Positions 16,481-24,089 of a DNA stretch of 64,000 bases are shown piece by piece. A program made the position numbers and the translations under genes. The DNA comes from an uncultured Spirochaetaceae bacterium (GTDB lineage Bacteria; Spirochaetota; Spirochaetia; Treponematales; Treponemataceae): the NCBI GenBank assembly GCA_902797305.1, contig CADBSK010000015.1:1-64000 (forward strand), written 5' to 3'. The notes under the pieces were generated by a model. It did not search any database, was not told where the DNA came from, and saw only the letters and a list, made by a program, of their open reading frames with translations. Each line of letters begins with the position of its first letter. Within the stretch, counting starts at the first letter, position 1.

Positions 16481-18921
16481 TTGATCTTGCAGTAATTATT
16501 CAATGCAGAATTTCTTCTACCAGATTACCTGGAAAAGCTACAAAAGATTTAGGTGGAAAAACAGTTTTTGAATGGGTAATGAATTCAATGAAAAAAGTTC
16601 CTGCTCAAAAATATATAGTAGCTACTGATTACGATTCTTTTGATTCTCTTGAACCTCTTGCAAAAAAATGTAACTGGGAAATTATAGCAGGCCCTTTAGA
16701 AGATGTTTTAGAACGATATTGTATGGCTATCCGAAAAGCTGATTGCCGTACAGTATTAAGAGCAACCTGTGATAATCCCTTTTTGTTTTACGAAGCCGCA
16801 ATTTCTCTTGTAGAGGAGTATAATCACCAGAAAAGTATTGGACCTGTAGACTATATGACATGGACAGGTTTACCACATGGTTGTGGTGTTGAAGTTTTTG
16901 ATGCTTTTTCTTTGTTAAAGGCCGCATCTCTTACAACAGATCCATATGATAGAGAACATGTAGGTCCTGCTTTATATAATCATAAAGAAAAATTTACTTC
17001 ATTATTCTATCGTTCTCCAGAAAGATTTTTTCATCCCGACTATAGAACTACAATTGATACTCCCTCTGACTATAGGCGTGCTATTTCGATAGTAAGTAAG
17101 CTCTCAGGTGGTATTGCTCCCGAAGAACCATACACCACAGAACAAATTGTCTCTGCGGTGAAAGATCCTCTTGTACATGATACAGTTTTATTTTTCCCAA
17201 TTGTAAAAAAAGGATATGGAACGGGACATTTAAGAAGATGTCTTTCTGCTGCGATGGAAAGTAATTCGTTTATTTATATCCCTTCCGATACAGACTTAGA
17301 AGAATGTAATGCCCTTGTAGCTGAATATATAGAGGCCGGATTAAAAGACTATCAGGTGGTTCATAAGTTTCCGGAACCAAACGAATATGCGTTAATTGCC
17401 ACTGACTGCTTTGTTGCAGAAAAAGAATTATTAAAAAAATTAAGTGAATTAGCAACTCTCGTATCTATTGACGAAGGTTCTTCAGCAACAGAATACTGTG
17501 ATTACCTTCTGGATATAATTCCTTCGTACAATATTGAAAGAAAACCAAATCTATTTGAAACGGACTTTATTGAAAAACCAATAAGAAGAAAAACTCCTGT
17601 TAAAGGAAAATACGAAAAAGCTCTTATTGTTTTTGGAGGAGAAGATCCTTCTGAACTTACCGTCCCTGCAAGTAAATATTTTTCAGAACTTTGCTCAAGT
17701 GTTACAGCAATAAGTTCAAAAGCGGATAATCTTTCACAAATTTCTAATGTAAAATATGTTTCAACTATTAAAAATTTAAGAGAGAAACTATGGGAATACG
17801 ATCTTGTAGTCACTCACTATGGTCTAACTGCATTTGAAGCCGTTAGTGCAGGATGTGCAGTAATTTTGGTTTCTACAACAAAACTTCACGAAAATCTTGC
17901 AAAAAAATATGGATTTTTATGTCTTTCAAAGCATGATATTGAGCAAAAACCTTCCAAAGAGATTTTTTCTGAAGAAAATAAACTATATCCATCTTTCTTT
18001 AACAAAGAAAATACACAGAATCTTGGTTCCTTTATCAGAGAACTTTCTCATGGAAAAAAACTAATTTGCCCGGTTTGTCAGACAAAAACCCAGGATTTTG
18101 ATACTGTAGTAAGCAGAATTAAAGAACGAACTTTCCGCCGTTGTGCAAATTGCGGAATTGTATATATTTCCTGGAATTTAGATTCAGAGAAAAAATACGA
18201 AAAAGATTATTTTGCAGACAGTTATAAAAAACAATATGGAAAAACCTATCTCGAAGACTTTGATTCAATTAAAAAAGCTGGTCTTCGCAGAATGCTGGAA
18301 ATTAATGGAAGTGCAAAATTAAAAGGAAGTTCAAGTCCAACTCTCTTAGATGTTGGCTGTGCGTATGGTCCATTTTTAATGGCTGCTTCCGAAAGCGGAT
18401 GGAGGCCATATGGAACAGATATTTCCAAAGATGCAATTGAATATGTTCGTTCAAAATTACTATTCCCGGCGGTTCAATCAAAATTTCCACAGTTTGACCC
18501 AGCAAGAGAATTTGGAATCAATCGTTTTGATGCAATAACAATGTGGTATGTAATAGAGCACTTTCAGGATTTAAAATCGGTTTTACAGACCGTAAGCCAA
18601 ATGTTAAAAGAAGGTGGAGTCTTTGCTTTTTCTACTCCAAGTGGATCCGGAGTAAGTGCAAAACTTAATACCGATGAATTCTTTAAAATGAGTCCAAGTG
18701 ATCATTATACAATATGGGAGCCATCAAAAGCTGATAAAATTCTTTCCAGGTTTGGTTTTAAGGTAGTAAAAATTGTTTCCACAGGTCATCATCCAGAAAG
18801 ATTTCCTAAGATAAAAAACAATGGAATTAAAAAGGATGATACAAGATTTAAATTGTATAACCAAATCAGTAAAATAAAAAAACTTGGGGATACATTTGAA
18901 GTTTATTGTAGAAAAATATAA
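16477..18921 (+). CDS. three-domain fusion: SpsF-like nucleotidyltransferase, PseG-like hydrolase, zinc-linked SAM methyltransferase
   Basis: Residues 1-215 are a SpsF/PseF-type cytidylyltransferase domain (AVIIQCRISSTRLPGKATKDLGG; RATCDNPFL; DYRTTIDTPSDYRR). Residues 240-510 resemble PseG, the UDP-sugar hydrolase of pseudaminic acid synthesis, including GTGHLRR with H251. C531-x2-C534 and C556-x2-C559 form a likely zinc ribbon. Residues 600-800 are a class I methyltransferase with motif I DVGCAYG (625-631). The usual polypeptides are separate enzymes, so one 814-residue chain could make, hydrolyse and methylate one nucleotide sugar. It overlaps the glycosyltransferase gene by 4 nt. No sugar synthase (NeuB/PseI type) is in the window, so the exact sugar is unproven. 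Confidence 0.85.
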   Translation: MIDLAVIIQCRISSTRLPGKATKDLGGKTVFEWVMNSMKKVPAQKYIVATDYDSFDSLEPLAKKCNWEIIAGPLEDVLERYCMAIRKADCRTVLRATCDNPFLFYEAAISLVEEYNHQKSIGPVDYMTWTGLPHGCGVEVFDAFSLLKAASLTTDPYDREHVGPALYNHKEKFTSLFYRSPERFFHPDYRTTIDTPSDYRRAISIVSKLSGGIAPEEPYTTEQIVSAVKDPLVHDTVLFFPIVKKGYGTGHLRRCLSAAMESNSFIYIPSDTDLEECNALVAEYIEAGLKDYQVVHKFPEPNEYALIATDCFVAEKELLKKLSELATLVSIDEGSSATEYCDYLLDIIPSYNIERKPNLFETDFIEKPIRRKTPVKGKYEKALIVFGGEDPSELTVPASKYFSELCSSVTAISSKADNLSQISNVKYVSTIKNLREKLWEYDLVVTHYGLTAFEAVSAGCAVILVSTTKLHENLAKKYGFLCLSKHDIEQKPSKEIFSEENKLYPSFFNKENTQNLGSFIRELSHGKKLICPVCQTKTQDFDTVVSRIKERTFRRCANCGIVYISWNLDSEKKYEKDYFADSYKKQYGKTYLEDFDSIKKAGLRRMLEINGSAKLKGSSSPTLLDVGCAYGPFLMAASESGWRPYGTDISKDAIEYVRSKLLFPAVQSKFPQFDPAREFGINRFDAITMWYVIEHFQDLKSVLQTVSQMLKEGGVFAFSTPSGSGVSAKLNTDEFFKMSPSDHYTIWEPSKADKILSRFGFKVVKIVSTGHHPERFPKIKNNGIKKDDTRFKLYNQISKIKKLGDTFEVYCRKI

Positions 18922-18939
18922 AAATACAAAAGGTTTAAA

Positions 18940-20547
18940 ATGACAAAATCAGTATTAATTCTTGGAGCAGGTTTGATGCAGGAACCTGCAATTTTAGCTG
19001 CAAAAAAACTGGGTTTCAAAACTTTTGTAATAGACGCAAATCCAAATGCTCAGGCTGTTCCTCTTGCAGACGTGTTTAAACAAATAGATTTAAAAGATAA
19101 GGAAGAAATCCTTATATACGCAGGAGAATTGTTTCATAAAGAAAATTTATGCGGAGTTTTTACTGCCGGAACAGATTTTTCTGTAAGCGTAAGTTATGTT
19201 GCAAGTTCTTTAAAACTTCCTTGCCATGATTATGAAGCAGCATTAAATGCGAGTATAAAACCAAGAATGCGTAGATGCTTTGAACAATCTTCAGTCCCTT
19301 CACCAAAATATTTTAGTTTAACTGGTAAAGACTTTTCTTATGAAAAAATTTCTTTTATCACTGAAAGTCTTGGCTATCCATGTGTTGTAAAACCTGCTGA
19401 TAATATGGGCGCCCGGGGATGCCGTATGATTAGAAATAAAAGCGAAGCGTTTACTGCATCCAAAATCGCTTGTGAAAATTCAAGGAGTCAGACGATTATA
19501 ATAGAAGAATTTATGCAGGGGCCTGAATATAGTATTGATGCATTAGTTTACAATGGCTCAATGACAATCACAGGATTTGCAGATAGACACATATATTATC
19601 CGCCATATTTTATAGAAACTGGTCATACAATGCCTTCTACCGTTGACTGGAAAATAAAAAAAGAACTTATAGAATGTTTTGCATCAGGTGTAAAAGCCCT
19701 GGGACTTACCTGCGGCGCTGCTAAGGCAGATATAAAATATACTAAAAATGGTCCTCAGATTGGCGAAATTGCTGCACGTCTTTCTGGAGGATACATGTCT
19801 GGCTGGACATATCCATATTCAAGTGATTTAAACTTAACTGAACAGGCATTATTGATTGCAACAGGGCATGAACCTAAACAGTTACTTTCAAAAAGAATAC
19901 ATCTTGCCGCATCTAACGAGGCCTTTGAACTGTATGAAGTTCCGTCAAAAAAAGTAAGTGCAGAACGGGCATGGATTTCCATTCCTGGAAAAATTAAAAA
20001 TATCGAAGGAATTGAAAATGCACTGAGAGTAAAAAATATTGAGAATGTTTTTCCTCGAAATATTAAAGCAGGTGATGAAATTGATTTTCCAAGAAATAAT
20101 GTTCAAAAATGTGGAAATGCAATCTCCCTGTCTAAAGATTATGAACAGGCTGTTATGGCTGCAGAAAATGCATGCTCAAAAATGATAATTCGTTTAGAAG
20201 CCAATAATCTCATGACAGAGGATTTTCTTAATAATGGTCAGGAAGAAGATGAAAAAGGTTTTCCTCCAAATGCTTATTCCAATTATGAAAAAGTCTGTGA
20301 GCTGGATTTACAGGGGACAATTCCAGCTAATAAAAGCATTTTAAAGGATATTGAGCCATTTATATATGAGCTTTTGGACACTCCTCAAAAGGACTGGAAT
20401 TATTTAACAGCCTTAGAAACTTGCAGACGATTTGATTTATATATGCCCAATCATCCTGAACTTCCAAAAGCACGGTTCTGGAAAGCCTTATTTAAAGGTG
20501 GTTTACAAGCTGCTATTTATGTTTCTGACAGTTGTGCCGATATATAA
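18940..20547 (+). CDS. ATP-grasp ligase, carbamoyl-phosphate synthase/PurK-like
   Basis: 535 residues. Residues 1-100 form a pre-ATP-grasp Rossmann-like domain (SVLILGAGLMQEPAILAAKKLGFKTFVID). Residues 110-310 are ATP-grasp: YPCVVKPADNMGARGCR, IIIEEFMQGPEYSIDAL, and QIGEIAARLSGGYMSG for Mg-ATP binding. A biotin-carboxylase-like C-domain runs to about 420, then a ~110-residue tail with no recognised motif. These enzymes join a carboxylate to an amine or thiol through an acyl phosphate. Nineteen nt after the fusion gene, so it belongs to the operon and may attach an acyl or amino-acid group to the sugar. Substrate inferred only from context. Confidence 0.82.
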   Translation: MTKSVLILGAGLMQEPAILAAKKLGFKTFVIDANPNAQAVPLADVFKQIDLKDKEEILIYAGELFHKENLCGVFTAGTDFSVSVSYVASSLKLPCHDYEAALNASIKPRMRRCFEQSSVPSPKYFSLTGKDFSYEKISFITESLGYPCVVKPADNMGARGCRMIRNKSEAFTASKIACENSRSQTIIIEEFMQGPEYSIDALVYNGSMTITGFADRHIYYPPYFIETGHTMPSTVDWKIKKELIECFASGVKALGLTCGAAKADIKYTKNGPQIGEIAARLSGGYMSGWTYPYSSDLNLTEQALLIATGHEPKQLLSKRIHLAASNEAFELYEVPSKKVSAERAWISIPGKIKNIEGIENALRVKNIENVFPRNIKAGDEIDFPRNNVQKCGNAISLSKDYEQAVMAAENACSKMIIRLEANNLMTEDFLNNGQEEDEKGFPPNAYSNYEKVCELDLQGTIPANKSILKDIEPFIYELLDTPQKDWNYLTALETCRRFDLYMPNHPELPKARFWKALFKGGLQAAIYVSDSCADI

Positions 20548-20558
20548 TAAGTAGAATT

Positions 20559-21605
20559 ATGGAAAAATTAATTAAGAAATTCGAGCTTTGTGCATTTTTT
20601 GCCTTTGCTTTACTGTTACAACCTGTTTTTTCTCAGAACAATTATTCTTTGATTCAAAAGACCGAAGAAAGTGGTATTACTTTTTACTGGGACAGCCTTA
20701 CTTCAACAGGAATGCTGGAAAAAAATAATCATCAGCTTACTTTTAGGCCTGGAGAAAAAATCGTAGTTTTAGACAGTTCTCTCATTATTTTTACCGATGC
20801 ACCAACTATCGAAAATAATGAAATAAAAATTTCTGAAGATTTTTTTAGTAAAGCTACAGAGCATTTTTCTAATACAGATGGAAAAAGCGGATACAAGATA
20901 GGTGCCATTATCATTGATCCAGGTCATGGAGGTAAAGATCCTGGTGCCATAGGGACAATAACTGTTAACGGAAAATCTGTAAAAGTACAGGAAAAAGATG
21001 TTGTTTTAACAACAGGAAAAAAACTTTATTCCATGTTGAAAAAGCAATATCCCGAAAAGCAGATTATTATGACAAGGAGTACCGATGTGTTCTTAACATT
21101 AAATGAGCGCACCGATATAGCAAATAATGTCAAACTCTCAGAAGATGAAGCAATTCTGTTTGTAGCAATACATGCAAACGCTTCCCTTGATAAAAAATCA
21201 AGCGGATACGAAGTATGGTATTTGTCTCCTGGCTACAGGAGAACAGTAATTGATAAATCTGCTGCAGATAACGATAAAACTTTATTTCCTATTTTGAATT
21301 CTATGATGGAAGAAGAATACACTACAGAAAGTATTCTTATTGCAAAGTTCATTATGGATGGTCTCCAGGTACAAATTGGAGATAAATCAAAAGCAAGAGG
21401 AATTAAAGCAGAAGAGTGGTTTGTCGTAAAGCATGCAAACATGCCAAGTGTATTAATTGAGGTTGGTTTTGTAACAAATCAGAAAGAAGCTGAACTTTTG
21501 CATTCTGATGAGTACTTACAAAAAATCTCAGAAGGAATATATAATGGTATCCGTGCATTCGTTACACATTTTGAACGGTCAAGAGGATTTACATCAACAA
21601 AATGA
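20559..21605 (+). CDS. N-acetylmuramoyl-L-alanine amidase (Amidase_3), exported
   Basis: Cuts the bond between muramic acid and the stem peptide of peptidoglycan in the periplasm. A signal peptide occupies about residues 1-25 (FALLLQPVFSQ). The Amidase_3 domain covers about 115-340 with zinc ligands H123 (DPGHGG), E145 (QEKD) and H205 (IHANAS), and catalytic E301 (LIEVGFVTN). I used ATG 20559; no Shine-Dalgarno is obvious, and the upstream TTG at 20532 lies inside the previous gene. The gene starts 11 nt after the ATP-grasp stop and overlaps the GerMN gene by 4 nt. In T. pallidum an amidase also sits near flaA, as I recall. Confidence 0.92.
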   Translation: MEKLIKKFELCAFFAFALLLQPVFSQNNYSLIQKTEESGITFYWDSLTSTGMLEKNNHQLTFRPGEKIVVLDSSLIIFTDAPTIENNEIKISEDFFSKATEHFSNTDGKSGYKIGAIIIDPGHGGKDPGAIGTITVNGKSVKVQEKDVVLTTGKKLYSMLKKQYPEKQIIMTRSTDVFLTLNERTDIANNVKLSEDEAILFVAIHANASLDKKSSGYEVWYLSPGYRRTVIDKSAADNDKTLFPILNSMMEEEYTTESILIAKFIMDGLQVQIGDKSKARGIKAEEWFVVKHANMPSVLIEVGFVTNQKEAELLHSDEYLQKISEGIYNGIRAFVTHFERSRGFTSTK

Positions 21606-22069
21606 AAATTGAAACACCAAAATTAAAACGAACTTCCTACGCAATACTGCTTGTGATATTGGCGTCATTGATAATTTCTCTGGTTATATGGTTTATTCGT
21701 TTTCCAGGAATCCGACGAAGTTTTATATACCAGTCGTCAGATTCAGAAAAATATCGAATTGAATACCGGTATTTACCTGCAAAAACGGTACAGGGACCAA
21801 TCCAGAATTATATCGATGAATTATTGTTAGGTCCGATTTCTGAACATTGTTCTCCAATTTTTGAAAAGGGCACAAAGGTTTTGTCCTGTTTCAAAAAGGA
21901 TAATACGCTTTACATCAATCTGTCTGATGATTTGCTCAAGGCTGATACTCAGACAACTGATTACAGAAAGCAGATTGAATTGTTTGAAAAAAATGTTTTC
22001 AGAAATTTCGGTTCCATTAATAAAATAGAGTTATTTATTGATGGAAAAACCGCTTTTGATGCAGATTAA
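21602..22069 (+). CDS. GerMN-domain membrane protein
   Basis: 155 residues: one N-terminal membrane helix (about 14-36), then a GerMN/sporulation-type domain (about 65-150) with LLLGPISEHCSPIF and INLSDDLLKAD. GerMN domains are found beside cell-wall amidases in many bacteria and are thought to bind envelope components. The 4-nt overlap with the amidase gene supports a shared task at the cell wall. Precise function unknown. Confidence 0.8.
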   Translation: MKIETPKLKRTSYAILLVILASLIISLVIWFIRFPGIRRSFIYQSSDSEKYRIEYRYLPAKTVQGPIQNYIDELLLGPISEHCSPIFEKGTKVLSCFKKDNTLYINLSDDLLKADTQTTDYRKQIELFEKNVFRNFGSINKIELFIDGKTAFDAD

Positions 22070-22106
22070 TTCAAAAAAAAATTGAGATTAATCTTTATTT
22101 AAAGCG

Positions 22107-22137
22107 TTGACAAATTGTGGGTCTTAGTCAATAATAT
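22107..22137 (+). promoter_or_regulatory. flaA promoter candidate
   Basis: TTGACA at 22107-22112 is a perfect -35. TAATAT at 22132-22137 is 19 nt away, longer than ideal. The leader to the ATG would be about 36 nt. This is a housekeeping-type site, unlike the sigma-28 site 8 kb upstream. Confidence 0.5.
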
Positions 22138-22179
22138 TATTTATACAAGGCTACATCGCATTTTTAAAAGGAGCTTCTT

Positions 22180-23253
22180 ATGAAGAGGACTTTTTCAATT
22201 GTAGCAGCTGCTATGCTGCTTGCTGGTGTTAATGCTTTTGCAGAAGAAGGCATTCTCATCGATTTTACACAACTTGAGGCTGACTGTGTTTCTGATGAAA
22301 ACGGAAACGCTACACAAAACAGCCGTACTGTAATGGATTTTTCAGTTTCTGCCGGAGCAACATTCACAGAAGATCAGAAAGACCTTATGAAGACATCACT
22401 TGTTCTTCCAGAATGGGAAGTAAGTTTGAACTCTTCAGCTCGCTCTGTTAAGAGTCTTGGTCTTTCAACTGTTTTGGCTGCACCAGTTAAAGCTGAAGCA
22501 AACGTGCCATTTGCAGGTTCAAATGTAATGGGTGTTCGTGTTGTATTCCCTGAATGGAACTCAAATGCCTATGCATATATTAGACCTCCTTTCGAAATCC
22601 CAGCTTACGAACCATATGCTTCTGCTGATGAAAATGGTGTTCGTCAGGAACAGACTGATGAAGAAAGAGCTAGTGGAAAAACACTTTTCGAAGATGGTTA
22701 TGGTGTTATCAAGAATGTTGGTACAATCAAATCAATCGCTGTAACAACAATGGGTATGAATTATCCAGAAGGACTTTATGTTCTTCTTAAAGACAACGAC
22801 AACATTGAACGTCGTTACTTTATGGGTTACCTTGATTTTGATGGTTGGAAGACTCTTGTATGGAACAACCCACAGTACATCACTGAAATTCGTAACCGCG
22901 AAATTCGTGTATACCCAATCTATCCACGTGGAATTCCTTTCGTAAAATTCACTGGATTCCAGGTAACACGTGATGCTAATCACATTGGTGGTGATTACAT
23001 TGGTTACTTCAAAGATGTAAAGGTTATCTACGACAAAGCACTTCTTACTTCTGACCGCGATATCGCAGATGAAGATCTTTGGGGTATCATTGGCAAAAAA
23101 GAAGCTGATCGTCAGGCTGCTGAAATGGCTCGCTTTGGTAACAAACAGGTTAACCGTTACCTCGAAAGAGCTAAACAGGCAACTGAAACAGAATTCACTT
23201 CTAGCTTGAACGAAGATGGTTCTTCTAATGCACCAACAAATGATGCAAAATAA
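22180..23253 (+). CDS. flaA: flagellar filament outer layer (sheath) protein FlaA
   Basis: FlaA forms the sheath around the FlaB core of spirochaete periplasmic flagella. A clear signal peptide (residues 1-21, AAAMLLAGVNAFA) directs export through Sec, unlike flagellin cores. The mature protein is Gly/Asp-rich beta structure containing MGVRVVFPEWNSNAYAYIRPPFEIP and YLDFDGWKTLVWNNPQYI, typical FlaA segments, and ends in a charged helix and a Ser/Asn-rich tail. 357 residues is normal. AAGGAG precedes the ATG. Its own promoter and a strong terminator bound it as a single-gene unit, suiting high expression. It follows the glycan and amidase genes. Confidence 0.95.
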   Translation: MKRTFSIVAAAMLLAGVNAFAEEGILIDFTQLEADCVSDENGNATQNSRTVMDFSVSAGATFTEDQKDLMKTSLVLPEWEVSLNSSARSVKSLGLSTVLAAPVKAEANVPFAGSNVMGVRVVFPEWNSNAYAYIRPPFEIPAYEPYASADENGVRQEQTDEERASGKTLFEDGYGVIKNVGTIKSIAVTTMGMNYPEGLYVLLKDNDNIERRYFMGYLDFDGWKTLVWNNPQYITEIRNREIRVYPIYPRGIPFVKFTGFQVTRDANHIGGDYIGYFKDVKVIYDKALLTSDRDIADEDLWGIIGKKEADRQAAEMARFGNKQVNRYLERAKQATETEFTSSLNEDGSSNAPTNDAK

Positions 23254-23274
23254 ATAAGGATTTTCCTTAATACA

Positions 23275-23307
23275 AAAAAAGACCTGTGTAAACAGGTCTT
23301 TTTTTTG
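23275..23307 (+). terminator. flaA terminator
   Basis: GACCTGT (23281-23287) pairs with ACAGGTC (23292-23298) around GTAA, extended by A6/T6 on each side and followed by a T-run. A strong intrinsic terminator. Confidence 0.93.
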
Positions 23308-23331
23308 TCTCTTGTTTTATCTCTCGGCTTA

Positions 23332-23360
23332 TTGACTAATTACCGAGGCTTCGATAATAT
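23332..23360 (+). promoter_or_regulatory. rpsT promoter
   Basis: TTGACT (23332-23337) and TAATAT (23355-23360) are exactly 17 nt apart. The leader to the start codon is about 26 nt. Confidence 0.75.
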
Positions 23361-23392
23361 ATGTAAAGTTAACTTTTTTTTGGGGGTCCCCT

Positions 23393-23677
23393 TTGGCAAC
23401 TAAGAAAACATCTGCAGAAAAGCGTTATGCTCAGAGTGAAGTTCGCAGACTTCATAACAAGGCTATCAAAAGTACCTGTAAAACATATGCAAAACAGTTT
23501 GTAGAAGCTGTTCATGCAAAAGATCAGGCACTTGCAGAAGCTAAACTTAAGACACTTGTAAGCGAATTGGATTCAGCTCGCAGTAAGGGTGTTCTTACAC
23601 GCAACGCTGTTTCTCGTAAGAAGTCAAGAATGATGAAACTTTACAATGTTTCATTTGCTGCATCAGCAGCTAAATAA
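23393..23677 (+). CDS. rpsT: 30S ribosomal protein S20, TTG start
   Basis: S20 binds 16S rRNA early in 30S assembly. 94 residues, basic and helical, with the family's N-terminus TKKTSAEKRYAQSEVRRLHNKAIKS and C-terminus LTRNAVSRKKSRMMKLYN. The start is TTG at 23393: no upstream ATG is in frame, and the N-terminus fits S20. The ribosome site is a run of five G (23382-23386) followed by CCCC, so a short palindrome could hide it. E. coli rpsT also starts with UUG and is autoregulated; similar control here is inference. Confidence 0.95.
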   Translation: MATKKTSAEKRYAQSEVRRLHNKAIKSTCKTYAKQFVEAVHAKDQALAEAKLKTLVSELDSARSKGVLTRNAVSRKKSRMMKLYNVSFAASAAK

Positions 23678-23701
23678 CTATTAAGTTATTATTTGTCAAA
23701 G

Positions 23702-23743
23702 AATCCAGTTAGTTTTTTTATAAGACTAACTGGATTTTCTTTT
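23702..23743 (+). terminator. rpsT terminator
   Basis: AATCCAGTTAGT (23702-23713) pairs perfectly with ACTAACTGGATT (23725-23736) around an 11-nt loop, followed by TTCTTTT. Confidence 0.9.
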
Positions 23744-23771
23744 AAACATATTTGTAAGGAGATAGATTAAA

Positions 23772-24089
23772 ATGGCGTCAAAAAAAGTAACCAAATTTGA
23801 TTTAGTTGAAGCTGTTTATCAAAAGTCAAATTGCGAAAAATATGTTGTACAAGAAGTAGTTGATAACTTTCTTATGGAAATTAGAAATGCACTTGGAAAT
23901 GGCGCAACAATTGAACTTAGAGGTTTTGGAACCTTTGAACCTCGGTTGCGCAAGGGCAGAGCAAGTGCAAGAAATCCAAAAACCGGTGAACATTTGTCTG
24001 TAGCTCCTCATTATGTTGCTGCTTTTCGTTCTGGTCAGGAACTTAAAAAAACTCTCTGGAATTTAGAACCTTCAAAATCTGATGACTAA
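23772..24089 (+). CDS. hup: HU-family DNA-binding protein
   Basis: A dimeric nucleoid protein that bends DNA. 105 residues covering the whole HU/IHF fold: ATIELRGFGTFEPRLRKGRASARNPKTGEHLSV includes the DNA-binding arm and the RNPKTGE turn. AAGGAG precedes the ATG. Its 3' end overlaps the lnt start by 8 nt, so lnt is translated with it. The hup-lnt-bactofilin-rho order matches T. pallidum as I recall. Confidence 0.93.
   Translation: MASKKVTKFDLVEAVYQKSNCEKYVVQEVVDNFLMEIRNALGNGATIELRGFGTFEPRLRKGRASARNPKTGEHLSVAPHYVAAFRSGQELKKTLWNLEPSKSDD

Noticed and set aside
22100-22126. Sigma-28 promoter for flaA
   Set aside because: TAAA occurs at 22100-22103, but 15 nt downstream the sequence is GGGTCTTA, not GCCGATAA. 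The TTGACA/TAATAT site is a better candidate.
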